Assembly (NCBI RefSeq): GCF_039526245.1
Contig: NZ_BAAAIV010000001.1
Span: 124,001 to 188,000, forward strand
Origin: Arthrobacter_H rhombi
GTDB lineage: Bacteria > Actinomycetota > Actinomycetes > Actinomycetales > Micrococcaceae
DNA: 64,000 bases
Direction of reading: 5' to 3'
Part shown: positions 1 through 7,791 of the stretch, piece by piece
Layout: each line of letters begins with the position of its first letter
Numbering within the stretch: position 1 is the first letter of the stretch
Notes under the pieces: model-generated
The model's database searches: none
Told to the model about the DNA's origin: nothing
The model's input: the letters and a program-made list of their open reading frames with translations, nothing else
Position numbers and translations under genes: made by a program

Positions 1-467
1 CGCTGAACCTGGGGACCGATGCCGACGACCCCTCCGCAGCGACGGACGCGGATGACGACGAGGACGACGACGAAGAGCCAGATGACGACGACTTCGACAT
101 CGACGGGGAACTGGATCGCCTGGAAGAAGAAGGCGAAGCCACCGAGACCGACTCCAGCTACTACTCGGCCCGCTGGAACCCACCGGACTGGCACTGGTGC
201 TCGATGGAACTCTTCGACGAATCAGCTGCCGAACTCTGGAGTCAGGCACTCACCCGCGTCGCCGAGTCGGCGGGCTGGGAACCGACACTCCGTCGTTTCT
301 ACGAGCTGTTGCTCTCGGTCACCACGAGTCTGCGCGAGGAGCTGGCCGTGGGACGGAACGCCGACATCGTCGTATACCTCTCCGACGACGACCATGCGGA
401 CGCACTGCTGCGGCGTTGCCTGACACCCGAGCAGCTTTCCCGACATTTTCCCGATCTGGTCGCCTGA
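1..467 (+). CDS. Acidic protein of unknown function, C-terminal part (5' end outside window)
   Basis: The reading frame is open from base 3 to a TGA at 465-467, so about 154 C-terminal residues are visible and the start lies off the left edge. The first ~45 residues are very rich in Asp and Glu, like a disordered acidic linker. The last ~90 residues, from an internal Met at 204, look like a compact helical domain ending in PDLVA. I do not recognise the family. An 87-residue protein starting at ATG 204 is possible, but the frame upstream stays open with the same codon preferences, so a longer gene is more likely. It precedes purH by 121 bp in the same direction. Confidence 0.6.
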   Translation, partial: LNLGTDADDPSAATDADDDEDDDEEPDDDDFDIDGELDRLEEEGEATETDSSYYSARWNPPDWHWCSMELFDESAAELWSQALTRVAESAGWEPTLRRFYELLLSVTTSLREELAVGRNADIVVYLSDDDHADALLRRCLTPEQLSRHFPDLVA

Positions 468-541
468 ACGCCAACGATGGCGGGCCCGCCTCCGCCCTGG
501 GGGTGGATGCAACAAACATCCTCCGGGAAGAGGCTGGACGG

Positions 542-547
542 TAGAGT
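542..547 (+). promoter_or_regulatory. Candidate -10 box for purH
   Basis: TAGAGT fits the actinobacterial TANNNT -10 pattern and would give a transcript of about 35 nt ahead of the GTG start at 589. No good -35 hexamer is visible. Confidence 0.35.
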
Positions 548-588
548 GGGCAGCATCCCCCGACCGCTGATTTCCCAGGGAGCTTTTC

Positions 589-2253
589 GTGAGCCAAACC
601 GCCCTTGACCGTGTTCCGCTACGCCGGGCACTGATCTCCGTCTACGACAAGACCGGGCTCGAGGACCTGGCACGCGGCCTGCACGCGGCCGGCGTATCCA
701 TCGTCTCCACCGGTTCCACCGCATCGAAGATCGCGGCAGCCGGCGTTCCGGTCACGGAGGTCTCCGAGGTCACCGGGTTCCAGGAATGCCTGGACGGCCG
801 CGTGAAGACCCTGCACCCGCGCGTGCACGCCGGTATCCTGGCCGACCGCCGCCTGCCGGAGCATGTCCAGCAGTTGACCGACCTGGGCATCGAACCCTTC
901 GACCTGGTGGTCGTCAACCTGTACCCGTTCGTGGACACCGTGAAGTCCGGAGCCGGGCAGGACGCCGTCGTCGAACAGATCGACATCGGGGGACCCTCCA
1001 TGGTCCGTGCCGCCGCGAAGAACCACCCGTCGGTCGCCGTCGTCGTGGATCCAGCCAAGTATGGTGACGTCGTCGAGGCCGCCCAGTCCGGTGGCTTCGA
1101 TCTGAAGACCCGCCGTCGCCTCGCGTCGCTGGCCTTCGCCCACACGGCCGCCTACGACACGGCGGTTGCCAGCTGGACCGCCGCCCAGTTCGGTGATGAC
1201 GAGGCCCCGGCGAAGTTCCCGCCGTACGCCGGTGTCGCCCTGGAGCGCGCCGACACCCTGCGGTACGGGGAGAACCCGCACCAGGCGGCCGCCCTGTACG
1301 TCGACAAGTCGGCCCCCGCAGGCATCGCCCAGGCCGAACAGCTGCACGGCAAGGCCATGAGCTACAACAATTTCATCGACGCCGACGCAGCATTGCGCGC
1401 CGCCTTCGATTTCGCCGAACCGGCAGTAGCCGTGGTCAAGCACGCCAACCCCTGTGGGGTCGCCGTCGCCACCCCCGGTGCCGATGACCCGATCGCCGAT
1501 GCGCACCGCAAGGCCCACTCCTGCGATCCCGTCTCTGCCTATGGCGGAGTGATCGCCGCAAACCGCACCGTCACCGCAGGCATGGCCGAAACGATCCGCT
1601 CGATCTTCACCGAGGTGGTCATCGCGCCGGGCTTCGAGCCGGCCGCCCTGGAGATCCTCCAGGCCAAGAAGAACATCCGCCTGCTGCAGCTGCCGGCCGG
1701 CTATGAGCGCGACGGCGTCGAGTACAAGCAGATCTCCGGTGGCATGCTGCTGCAGGCCTCCGACCGGATCGATGCCGACGGCGACGATCCGGCCAACTGG
1801 AAGCTGGCAGCGGGGGAGGCCGCGGACCCGGACACCCTGGCCGATCTGGTCTTCGCCTGGCGGGCCGTCCGGGCCGCCAAGTCCAACGCCATCCTGCTCG
1901 CGCGTGACGGTGCCACCGTCGGCGTGGGCATGGGACAGGTCAACCGCGTGGATTCCTGCCGGCTGGCCGTCGAGCGTGCCAACACGCTCGGCGTCTCCGT
2001 GGACTCCGACGTCGATGCCGCCGGTGGCGCCGCCGGGGCAGCGGATGCATCCTCCGAGGAGCGGGCCCGCGGTGCCGTCGCCTCCTCCGATGCGTTCTTC
2101 CCGTTCGCCGATGGGTTGCAGATCCTCATCGATGCCGGCGTGAAGGCCGTGGTCCACCCCGGTGGTTCGATCCGGGATGAGGAAGTCGTCGCCGCGGCAC
2201 AGGCCGCCGGCGTCACGATGTACTTCACGGGAGCCCGGCACTTCTTCCACTAA
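589..2253 (+). CDS. purH: Bifunctional AICAR transformylase / IMP cyclohydrolase PurH
   Basis: PurH catalyses the last two steps of de novo IMP synthesis: formyl transfer from 10-formyl-THF to AICAR, then ring closure. The N-terminal MGS-like cyclohydrolase domain (about residues 10-140) carries STGSTA and KTLHPRVHAGILADR. The transformylase domain shows VKHANPCGVA and ends in the usual ARHFFH. At 554 aa it is longer than the usual ~525-530, apparently because of an Ala/Ser/Asp-rich insertion at about residues 465-491. The start is GTG, with a GGGAG ribosome site 7-8 nt upstream. A strong hairpin follows the gene. Folate links it to glyA, folD and purU elsewhere in the window. Confidence 0.97.
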   Translation: MSQTALDRVPLRRALISVYDKTGLEDLARGLHAAGVSIVSTGSTASKIAAAGVPVTEVSEVTGFQECLDGRVKTLHPRVHAGILADRRLPEHVQQLTDLGIEPFDLVVVNLYPFVDTVKSGAGQDAVVEQIDIGGPSMVRAAAKNHPSVAVVVDPAKYGDVVEAAQSGGFDLKTRRRLASLAFAHTAAYDTAVASWTAAQFGDDEAPAKFPPYAGVALERADTLRYGENPHQAAALYVDKSAPAGIAQAEQLHGKAMSYNNFIDADAALRAAFDFAEPAVAVVKHANPCGVAVATPGADDPIADAHRKAHSCDPVSAYGGVIAANRTVTAGMAETIRSIFTEVVIAPGFEPAALEILQAKKNIRLLQLPAGYERDGVEYKQISGGMLLQASDRIDADGDDPANWKLAAGEAADPDTLADLVFAWRAVRAAKSNAILLARDGATVGVGMGQVNRVDSCRLAVERANTLGVSVDSDVDAAGGAAGAADASSEERARGAVASSDAFFPFADGLQILIDAGVKAVVHPGGSIRDEEVVAAAQAAGVTMYFTGARHFFH

Positions 2254-2290
2254 CGGGTTGGCGTCCCACGGCGCCGGCACCACGTACCAG

Positions 2291-2325
2291 ACGGCCGATT
2301 CCCCGCACCGCGGGGGATCGGCCGT
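2291..2325 (+). terminator. Strong hairpin terminator after purH
   Basis: A 16-bp stem (2291-2306 with 2310-2325, one G-U pair) closes a 3-nt loop 38 bp after the purH stop. The following bases (TGTCC) are only weakly T-rich, as is common in high-GC actinobacteria. Confidence 0.75.
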
Positions 2326-2394
2326 TGTCCTGCGGGCCTACCCCCGAAAGCGGATTTCATCCGGTGGGGTGATGCCCTCGACATCAACGGTCGA

Positions 2395-2400
2395 TACATT
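2395..2400 (+). promoter_or_regulatory. Candidate -10 box for the small membrane protein
   Basis: TACATT lies 28 nt before the GTG at 2429. If used, transcription would start near 2407, downstream of the in-frame ATG at 2371. That favours the GTG start. Confidence 0.35.
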
Positions 2401-2428
2401 GGAGGCTCAGACCAATGAAGGGGGACTC

Positions 2429-2695
2429 GTGCTGAATGCGACCATGGGCCAGCTGATGGCAGCGGTGGAATCGACGGACGGCGGCCAGGGGAACATGATG
2501 CTGGGCCTGCTCATCGGTGCTTTCGCGGTGGTCGCGGCCGTGTGGTGGCTGGCCCACCGGTACCGCGTGGCCCGGCGCCCGGCTGCCAGCCGTGCAGAAC
2601 ACGAGATGTTGCGTGAAGTCCACCGCCAGCGGCCGGAGCAGAAGGCAGTGCAGGACCAGATCGACGTGAAGTACCTGCGCCGCGGAGGCTTCTGA
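2429..2695 (+). CDS. Small single-pass membrane protein, unknown function
   Basis: This is an 88-residue protein with one transmembrane helix at about residues 23-43 (GLLIGAFAVVAAVWWLAH). A short basic cytoplasmic tail follows, rich in Arg, Glu and Gln, ending KYLRRGGF. I do not recognise a family. I chose the GTG at 2429 because AAGGGGGA sits just upstream and a -10-like TACATT lies at 2395-2400. An ATG at 2371 in the same frame would add 19 residues. It stands alone between the purH terminator and the hydrolase. Confidence 0.6.
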   Translation: MLNATMGQLMAAVESTDGGQGNMMLGLLIGAFAVVAAVWWLAHRYRVARRPAASRAEHEMLREVHRQRPEQKAVQDQIDVKYLRRGGF

Positions 2696-2754
2696 GACCG
2701 GGGGCTGAATCGGGCGGGCTCCGGGGGCGCACGATCGTGGGGGATCGCCTTCCC

Positions 2755-2783
2755 TTGCCCGCCTGTACCGCTTCTCGTAGGCT
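2755..2783 (+). promoter_or_regulatory. Promoter giving a leaderless transcript for the alpha/beta hydrolase
   Basis: TTGCCC (2755-2760), 17 nt, then TAGGCT (2778-2783). The ATG at 2790 begins 6 nt after the -10, which puts the expected transcription start at the start codon. No Shine-Dalgarno site is visible. Confidence 0.6.
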
Positions 2784-2789
2784 CCGGGA

Positions 2790-3578
2790 ATGGGCCCACG
2801 CCGCGCAAGCCGGATACCCCGCCTGCAGGCCGTCCTGGCGGTGGCGGTACTGTGCGGCTGCTCTGCCCCGGCCTCCGAGAACCACCCGGAGGCAGCAGCG
2901 ACGTCATCCGGAACGGACACGTCGCAGGTCGTCGAGGTCCCCAACGACACCCGCTGTTTGGCCCCGGTCGACATCACGGCACAGACACTGAAGACCACAT
3001 CCACCAGTGCACCCGCGGCCACGTGGGGACATGGCGCCACCGGTGTGCTGCTGTTGCACCAGACCGATGGCGACGGCATGTGCGGTTGGGTCGCCGCGGC
3101 GGACACCTTGAGCAGATTCGGTGCCGATACCCGGTTCATGGCCTTCGACCTCTGCGGCTATGGGCAGGCCACGTGCGCCGGTAACGAGTCCAACCAGAAG
3201 TCGCAGATCGTCGCGGCGGTCAAGCGGCTGCGCAGCAGCGGCGCCCGTGAAGTAGTCATCATGGGGGCATCCCTCGGAGGATACCTGGCAGTGCACGGGG
3301 GCCGCGCCGCCGGAGCCGACGCCGTGGTCAGCCTCTCCGGCTACGGGATGGCCGGTGAAGCATCTTTCGGGAAAGACCTCCGGAATCTGGGCCATCCGGT
3401 GCTGCTGGCCATGTCCCACGACGACGGCGAGGCGCGATTCGGGGAAACGGAGCGGCTGGCCGCGGAGACCGGGGCGGACTTTGCGGGCTTTGATACCGGT
3501 CATGGCTACACGATGCTGCCCGAAGCCATCGGCGAGGTGGAGACGTGGGTCAGACAGACCGTTAGCGACGCGCGGTGA
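2790..3578 (+). CDS. Alpha/beta hydrolase, probable lipoprotein
   Basis: This 262-aa protein begins with basic residues, a hydrophobic stretch and a lipobox-like LCGC at about residues 21-24, so it is probably exported and lipid-anchored. The rest resembles a compact alpha/beta hydrolase. A nucleophile elbow GASLGG supplies the likely catalytic Ser, SHDDGE follows a beta-strand where the acid is expected, and TGHGY near the C-terminus fits the catalytic His. The substrate is unknown; it may be related to the dienelactone hydrolase/acyl-peptidase group. Its 3' end overlaps the convergent kinase gene by 17 bp. The start is supported by a leaderless-type promoter. Confidence 0.8.
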   Translation: MGPRRASRIPRLQAVLAVAVLCGCSAPASENHPEAAATSSGTDTSQVVEVPNDTRCLAPVDITAQTLKTTSTSAPAATWGHGATGVLLLHQTDGDGMCGWVAAADTLSRFGADTRFMAFDLCGYGQATCAGNESNQKSQIVAAVKRLRSSGAREVVIMGASLGGYLAVHGGRAAGADAVVSLSGYGMAGEASFGKDLRNLGHPVLLAMSHDDGEARFGETERLAAETGADFAGFDTGHGYTMLPEAIGEVETWVRQTVSDAR

Positions 3579-4497
3579 GGACCTGATGCGCCAGCGCGGA
3601 ACCGGGGGCAAGGCCGGGGAGCAGGGCAGCACCCTCGAGCGAGGTCGCCAGCGGTTCACGCACTTCGAGGTGCGGCCACAGCGAGGCCAGCCGCGCGGTG
3701 AGCTGGGAGCGCACGCGTTCCCCACGCAGGACCCCGCCCAGGAAGCAGACGGCGGGGGACTCGGACCGGTCTTCGCCGACGCGGCGTAGTCCGGTGGCCA
3801 CGGCCAGGGCGAGCTCCTCGGCCGCGGCGTCGCAGATGTCCCGGGCCACCTCGTCGGTATCGGCCAACCGGGCGACATGGGCAGCGTAGGAAGCGGTGCG
3901 GCGAATGCGGTCGGGATCGCGCTGGAGATCGACGTAGGCCTGGGCCAGATCCGGGAATTCGGCCAGCAGGACCTCGGTGAGGGCGGTGGCCGGGCCGCGT
4001 CCGTCGAAGGCGCGCATGACCGCGACGAGCGCCTCCCTGCCCAGCCAATAGCCGCTGCCGGCGTCGCCCATGATGTAGCCCCAGCCATCGATGCGTACCA
4101 CCTCGCTGGCACCCACTGCCAGGGTCACGGCGCCGGTACCCGCTGCGATGACGGCACCCCGCGCGTCACCGAGAGCACCCAGATAGGAACTGACCGAGTC
4201 GTGGGCCAGATGGATGGTGGAGACGCCGAAGCCAGTGGTCGCGGTGAGCAGTGCCGGTGCCAGGCTCTCCCCATCCGTCAGCCCCGAGAGCCCCGCGGAC
4301 ACAGTGGTGAAATCTAGCCCCGTTGCGGCCCGCGCCTGGCCGACGACGTCGGCGATCTGCGGAGCCAGCGGCCGGTCGGTGAGGATGCCCCGGAACTCCT
4401 GGATCGGGAAGTCGGCGTGGGCGGTGCCGTCCTGGGTGCGCACCTGGGCGCGGATTCCCGTTTGCCCGCCATCAATCGCCAATGCCGCCTGGGGCAT
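3562..4497 (-). CDS. BadF/BadG/BcrA/BcrD-type kinase, N-acetylglucosamine kinase-like
   Basis: A 311-aa sugar-kinase-fold ATPase. The N-terminal phosphate-1 motif is AIDGGQTGIRAQ, followed by GLSGLTDGE, an AAGTGAVTL phosphate-2 type motif and DAGSGYWLGREAL, typical of NagK-like members of this family. The likely role is phosphorylation of N-acetylglucosamine or a related amino sugar in the cytoplasm, but the sugar cannot be read from the sequence. It is read leftward, convergent with the hydrolase (17-bp overlap) and divergent from the DUF6318 lipoprotein. No sugar transporter is adjacent. Confidence 0.85.
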   Translation of the reverse strand: MPQAALAIDGGQTGIRAQVRTQDGTAHADFPIQEFRGILTDRPLAPQIADVVGQARAATGLDFTTVSAGLSGLTDGESLAPALLTATTGFGVSTIHLAHDSVSSYLGALGDARGAVIAAGTGAVTLAVGASEVVRIDGWGYIMGDAGSGYWLGREALVAVMRAFDGRGPATALTEVLLAEFPDLAQAYVDLQRDPDRIRRTASYAAHVARLADTDEVARDICDAAAEELALAVATGLRRVGEDRSESPAVCFLGGVLRGERVRSQLTARLASLWPHLEVREPLATSLEGAALLPGLAPGSALAHQVLTARR

Positions 4498-4649
4498 GTC
4501 CGCCGTCCTTCGTCCGTTGCTGCTCGGAACGCCGATGCGGCGCCCGGAACAGCATACCGGGCTTCACGCGGCTGTGAGATTGGACACGAGCACCCTGCGT
4601 GACCCGCGCCATGTGTGGAATCCCACAATTGGTGGCCTGGGGCAACAGG

Positions 4650-4655
4650 TAGCGT
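4650..4655 (+). promoter_or_regulatory. Candidate -10 box for the DUF6318 lipoprotein
   Basis: TAGCGT lies about 60 nt before the ATG at 4715, within the divergent intergenic region 4498-4714. A TTGGTG at 4629-4634 is spaced a little short (15 nt) for a -35. Confidence 0.3.
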
Positions 4656-4714
4656 GGTGGCGGCGGGCGGATCGTCCGCCCCCAGCCACCCCACGATCCA
4701 CTGGAGCCACCACC

Positions 4715-5293
4715 ATGAAGTTCACCCGCACCCTGGGAGCTGGCATTGCCATCGCCGCGGCCTCCCTGGCCCTGGCCGGATGCGCCTCGGACCAGCCGTC
4801 GGCCGCGCCGTCTGCCTCCGCCTCGGACGCCGAAACCATCCAGGCCCCCGAAACGAACGCGCAGATGAAGGACGAAGGCGCCCCCGGCCTCTCCGCCACC
4901 ACGTACTACTACTTCGAGGCCATGACCTACGCCCAGCAGACGGGCAAGACCGAGGGCATGCTCGCAGTCACCGAGGACTGTGCGCAGTGCACGAAGGCCG
5001 CCGACGCCATCGCCAAGGTCTACGCCGACGGCGGCAAGATCGAGGGCGGCCAGCCCAAGCCCCAGGACGTCGCGGCCGTGGGGACCGTGGACAAGAACGG
5101 CGAACTCAGCGCGGTCGTCCCCTTCATGCAGGATGCCGAGAAGACCCTGGACCAGGACGGGAAGGTCGTCGACGAAACCGAGTGGGATTCCGACGGCACG
5201 ACCTACACGGTCACCGGCCGCTACGCCGACGGCGCCTGGAAGCTGACCTCGCTGAAGGAGACCCCGAACGCGAAGGCCCCCGAGACCGAGTAG
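4715..5293 (+). CDS. DUF6318-type lipoprotein
   Basis: A 192-aa exported lipoprotein. The signal peptide (MKFTRTLGAGIAIAAAS...) ends in the lipobox LALAGC with the lipidated Cys at about residue 24. A Ser/Ala-rich linker and a conserved domain follow (YYYFEAMTYAQQTG, a Cys pair in DCAQC, then YADGGKIEGG), matching the actinobacterial DUF6318 family as I know it. The function is unknown. A GGAG motif lies 9-10 nt before the ATG. A hairpin terminator follows. The gene is monocistronic and divergent from the kinase. Confidence 0.8.
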   Translation: MKFTRTLGAGIAIAAASLALAGCASDQPSAAPSASASDAETIQAPETNAQMKDEGAPGLSATTYYYFEAMTYAQQTGKTEGMLAVTEDCAQCTKAADAIAKVYADGGKIEGGQPKPQDVAAVGTVDKNGELSAVVPFMQDAEKTLDQDGKVVDETEWDSDGTTYTVTGRYADGAWKLTSLKETPNAKAPETE

Positions 5294-5320
5294 GGCTTCA
5301 CCTGCAGCAGAAGAACAACG

Positions 5321-5362
5321 ACGACGCCGGTGCCACCCTTCGTGGGGTGGCGCTGGCGTCGT
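5321..5362 (+). terminator. Hairpin terminator after the DUF6318 lipoprotein
   Basis: An 18-bp stem (5321-5338 with 5345-5362, two G-U pairs) with a 6-nt loop, 27 bp after the stop codon. Confidence 0.75.
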
Positions 5363-5403
5363 CTCATCCCGGTGCGGAATATGGGCTGGAGGGGCGTCTC
5401 GGG

Positions 5404-5438
5404 TAAGTTGGGTACGTTGAGATCATCACGTTGATCTC
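5404..5438 (+). promoter_or_regulatory. icd promoter region with an inverted repeat at the expected transcript start
   Basis: Two overlapping -10 candidates, TAAGTT (5404-5409) and TACGTT (5413-5418), are followed directly by GAGATCA (5419-5425) and TGATCTC (5432-5438), perfect 7-nt inverted arms around TCACGT. The repeat could be an operator over the start site or a 5' stem in the icd leader. Confidence 0.45.
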
Positions 5439-5473
5439 CCCAAACCGTTGACCTTCAGGGAGATGCCTCACCC

Positions 5474-7699
5474 ATGGCAAAGATTATCTATACCCACACC
5501 GACGAAGCGCCGATGCTCGCCACCTACTCCTTCCTCCCCGTGGTCGAGGCCTTTGCCTCGACTGCCGGCGTGGAAGTCGAGACCCGCGACATCTCTCTCG
5601 CTGGCCGCATCATCTCCGTCTTCGGTGACTTCCTGACCGAGGACCAGCGTCAGCCGGACGCACTGGCCGAACTCGGTGCCCTCGCGCAGACGCCCGAAGC
5701 CAACATCATCAAGCTGCCGAACATCAGTGCATCGATCCCGCAGCTCAAGGCAGCCATCGCCGAACTCCAGTCGCAGGGCTTCGCGCTGCCGGACTACCCG
5801 GACAACCCCTCCTCCGACGAGGAAACCGACATCCGCTCCCGCTACGACCGCATCAAGGGCTCCGCCGTGAACCCGGTCCTGCGCGAGGGCAACTCGGACC
5901 GCCGCGCACCCCTGTCGGTGAAGAACTACGCCCGCAAGAACCCGCACACGATGGGTGCCTGGTCCTCCGAGTCCAAGACCAACGTCGCCACCATGGACGG
6001 CGGCGACTTCCGCGCCAACGAGAAGTCGGTCGTCATGGCGGACGATGACCAGATCGAGATCCGCTTCACCAGCGAAGACGGCACGGTGAAGGTCCTCAAG
6101 AAGGCGTTCCCCGTCCTCAAGGGCGAGGTCATCGACGGCACGTTCATGTCGGCCAAGAAGCTCGATGAGTTCCTCGCCGCCCAGGTCGCCCGCGCCCAGG
6201 ACGAAGGCGTGCTCTTCTCCGCCCACCTGAAGGCCACCATGATGAAGGTCTCCGACCCGATCATCTTCGGCCACGTCGTCAAGGCCTTCCTTCCCGACCT
6301 CTTCGCCACCTACGGTGATGACCTCGACGCCGCCGGCCTCAGTGCCAACGACGGCCTGGCCGCCATCCTCGGCGGACTCGACGAGGTCTCCGACACCGTG
6401 CGCGACGGCGTCAAGAAGGCCATCCAGGACGGACTGGCCAACGGACCGGCCATTGCCATGGTCGACTCCAGCAAGGGAATCACCAACCTCCATGTCCCGT
6501 CGGATGTCATCGTGGATGCTTCGATGCCCGCCATGATCCGTACCTCGGGCCACATGTGGGGCGCGGACGACGCCGAGCACGACACCCTCGCCGTCCTCCC
6601 GGACAGCTCCTACGCCGGTGTCTACCAGGCAGTCATCGACGACTGCCGTGCCCACGGCGCCTACGACCCCACCACCATGGGCACCGTGCCGAACGTTGGG
6701 CTGATGGCCCAGGCCGCCGAGGAATACGGCAGCCACGACAAGACCTTCGAGATCCCCGCCGCAGGCACCGTGCAGATCGTCAACGCCGCCGGCCGTGTCC
6801 TGATCGAGCACAAGGTCGAGCAGGGTGACATCTGGCGCGCCTGCCAGGCCAAGGACATCCCGATCCGTGACTGGGTCAAGCTGGCCGTCACCCGCGCCCG
6901 TGCCTCCGAGACCCCGGCAGTGTTCTGGCTCGACGAGTCCCGCGCGCACGACCGCAACCTGATCGCCAAGGTCAACGAGTACCTCGGAGAGCACGACACC
7001 GAGGGACTGACCATCAAGATCATGTCCCCGATCGACGCCACCGCCTACACGTTGGATCGCATCCGCCGCGGTGAGGACACCATCTCCGTCTCCGGCAACG
7101 TGCTGCGTGACTACCTCACCGACCTCTTCCCGATTCTGGAACTGGGCACCTCGGCGAAGATGCTCTCGGTGGTTCCGCTGATCAACGGCGGCGGCCTGTT
7201 CGAGACCGGTGCCGGTGGCTCCGCCCCCAAGCACGTCTCCCAGCTGCTGAAGGAAAACCACCTCCGCTGGGATTCCCTCGGCGAGTTCCTGGCCCTGGCC
7301 GTGAGCTTCGAGCACCTGGCCACCTCCACGGGCAACGCCCGCGCACAGGTCCTGGCCGACACGCTGGACGCGGCCACCGGAACGTTCCTGCTGGAAAACA
7401 AGTCGCCCAAGCGCAAGGTCGGCGAGCTCGACAACCGCGGCAGCCACTTCTACCTGGCCATGTACTGGGCCCAGGAGCTGGCCAAGCAGGAGAAGGACGC
7501 CGAGCTGGCCGCCGCGTTCGCCGAAATTGCGAAGGAATTCGCCACCAACGAGGACGCCATCAACGCCGAGCTGCTGGGCGTTCAGGGTGCTCCGGTGGAC
7601 TTGGGCGGTTACTACCGCCCCTCCGACGAGGCCGCCACGCAGGCCATGCGCCCGTCCGCCACGCTGAACCGCGTGCTGGACACCTTGTCCCAGAAGTAG
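5474..7699 (+). CDS. icd: Isocitrate dehydrogenase, NADP-dependent, monomeric type
   Basis: The enzyme decarboxylates isocitrate to 2-oxoglutarate with NADP in the TCA cycle. The 741-aa length and motifs such as KIIYTHTDEAP at the N-terminus, VKNYARKNPHTMGAWS and FWLDESRAHDRNL identify the large monomeric form found in many actinobacteria. This form is unrelated in length to the ~420-aa dimeric enzyme. A CAGGGAG sequence lies about 13 nt before the ATG, slightly far. The leader contains an inverted repeat at 5419-5438, and two hairpins follow the gene. It stands alone as a single-gene unit. Confidence 0.98.
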   Translation: MAKIIYTHTDEAPMLATYSFLPVVEAFASTAGVEVETRDISLAGRIISVFGDFLTEDQRQPDALAELGALAQTPEANIIKLPNISASIPQLKAAIAELQSQGFALPDYPDNPSSDEETDIRSRYDRIKGSAVNPVLREGNSDRRAPLSVKNYARKNPHTMGAWSSESKTNVATMDGGDFRANEKSVVMADDDQIEIRFTSEDGTVKVLKKAFPVLKGEVIDGTFMSAKKLDEFLAAQVARAQDEGVLFSAHLKATMMKVSDPIIFGHVVKAFLPDLFATYGDDLDAAGLSANDGLAAILGGLDEVSDTVRDGVKKAIQDGLANGPAIAMVDSSKGITNLHVPSDVIVDASMPAMIRTSGHMWGADDAEHDTLAVLPDSSYAGVYQAVIDDCRAHGAYDPTTMGTVPNVGLMAQAAEEYGSHDKTFEIPAAGTVQIVNAAGRVLIEHKVEQGDIWRACQAKDIPIRDWVKLAVTRARASETPAVFWLDESRAHDRNLIAKVNEYLGEHDTEGLTIKIMSPIDATAYTLDRIRRGEDTISVSGNVLRDYLTDLFPILELGTSAKMLSVVPLINGGGLFETGAGGSAPKHVSQLLKENHLRWDSLGEFLALAVSFEHLATSTGNARAQVLADTLDAATGTFLLENKSPKRKVGELDNRGSHFYLAMYWAQELAKQEKDAELAAAFAEIAKEFATNEDAINAELLGVQGAPVDLGGYYRPSDEAATQAMRPSATLNRVLDTLSQK

Positions 7700-7702
7700 G
7701 AC

Positions 7703-7722
7703 GGCCGCCGGCAACGCCGGCC
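7703..7722 (+). terminator. Short hairpin just after icd
   Basis: GCCGGC (7707-7712) pairs with GCCGGC (7716-7721) across an AAC loop, followed by CTTTC, 7 bp after the icd stop. Confidence 0.55.
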
Positions 7723-7737
7723 TTTCAGAACACGACG

Positions 7738-7778
7738 ACGGCGCGTCGTCCGGTGCTTGCCACCGGATGGCGCGCCGT
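7738..7778 (+). terminator. Bidirectional terminator between icd and the peptide ABC operon
   Basis: A two-part stem: ACGGCGCG (7738-7745) with CGCGCCGT (7771-7778), and TCCGGTG (7749-7755) with CACCGGA (7761-7767), separated by a 3x3 internal loop. TTT follows on the + strand. It sits between two convergent genes and could serve both. Confidence 0.7.
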
Positions 7779-7791
7779 TTGCTGTGCGGCG

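Noticed and set aside
468..588. ZTP riboswitch upstream of purH
   Set aside because: Fragments such as CCGCCCTGGG and CAGGGAGC recall the motif, but the CGACTGGCG block and hairpin order are missing.
619..2283. Long open frame antisense to purH
   Set aside because: It mirrors purH codon structure in high-GC DNA, has no recognisable domain, and purH itself is unmistakable.
5468..7714. 748-codon open frame antisense to icd
   Set aside because: Artefact of GC-rich third positions in the icd gene; the predicted product is Gly/Val/Asp-rich low complexity.
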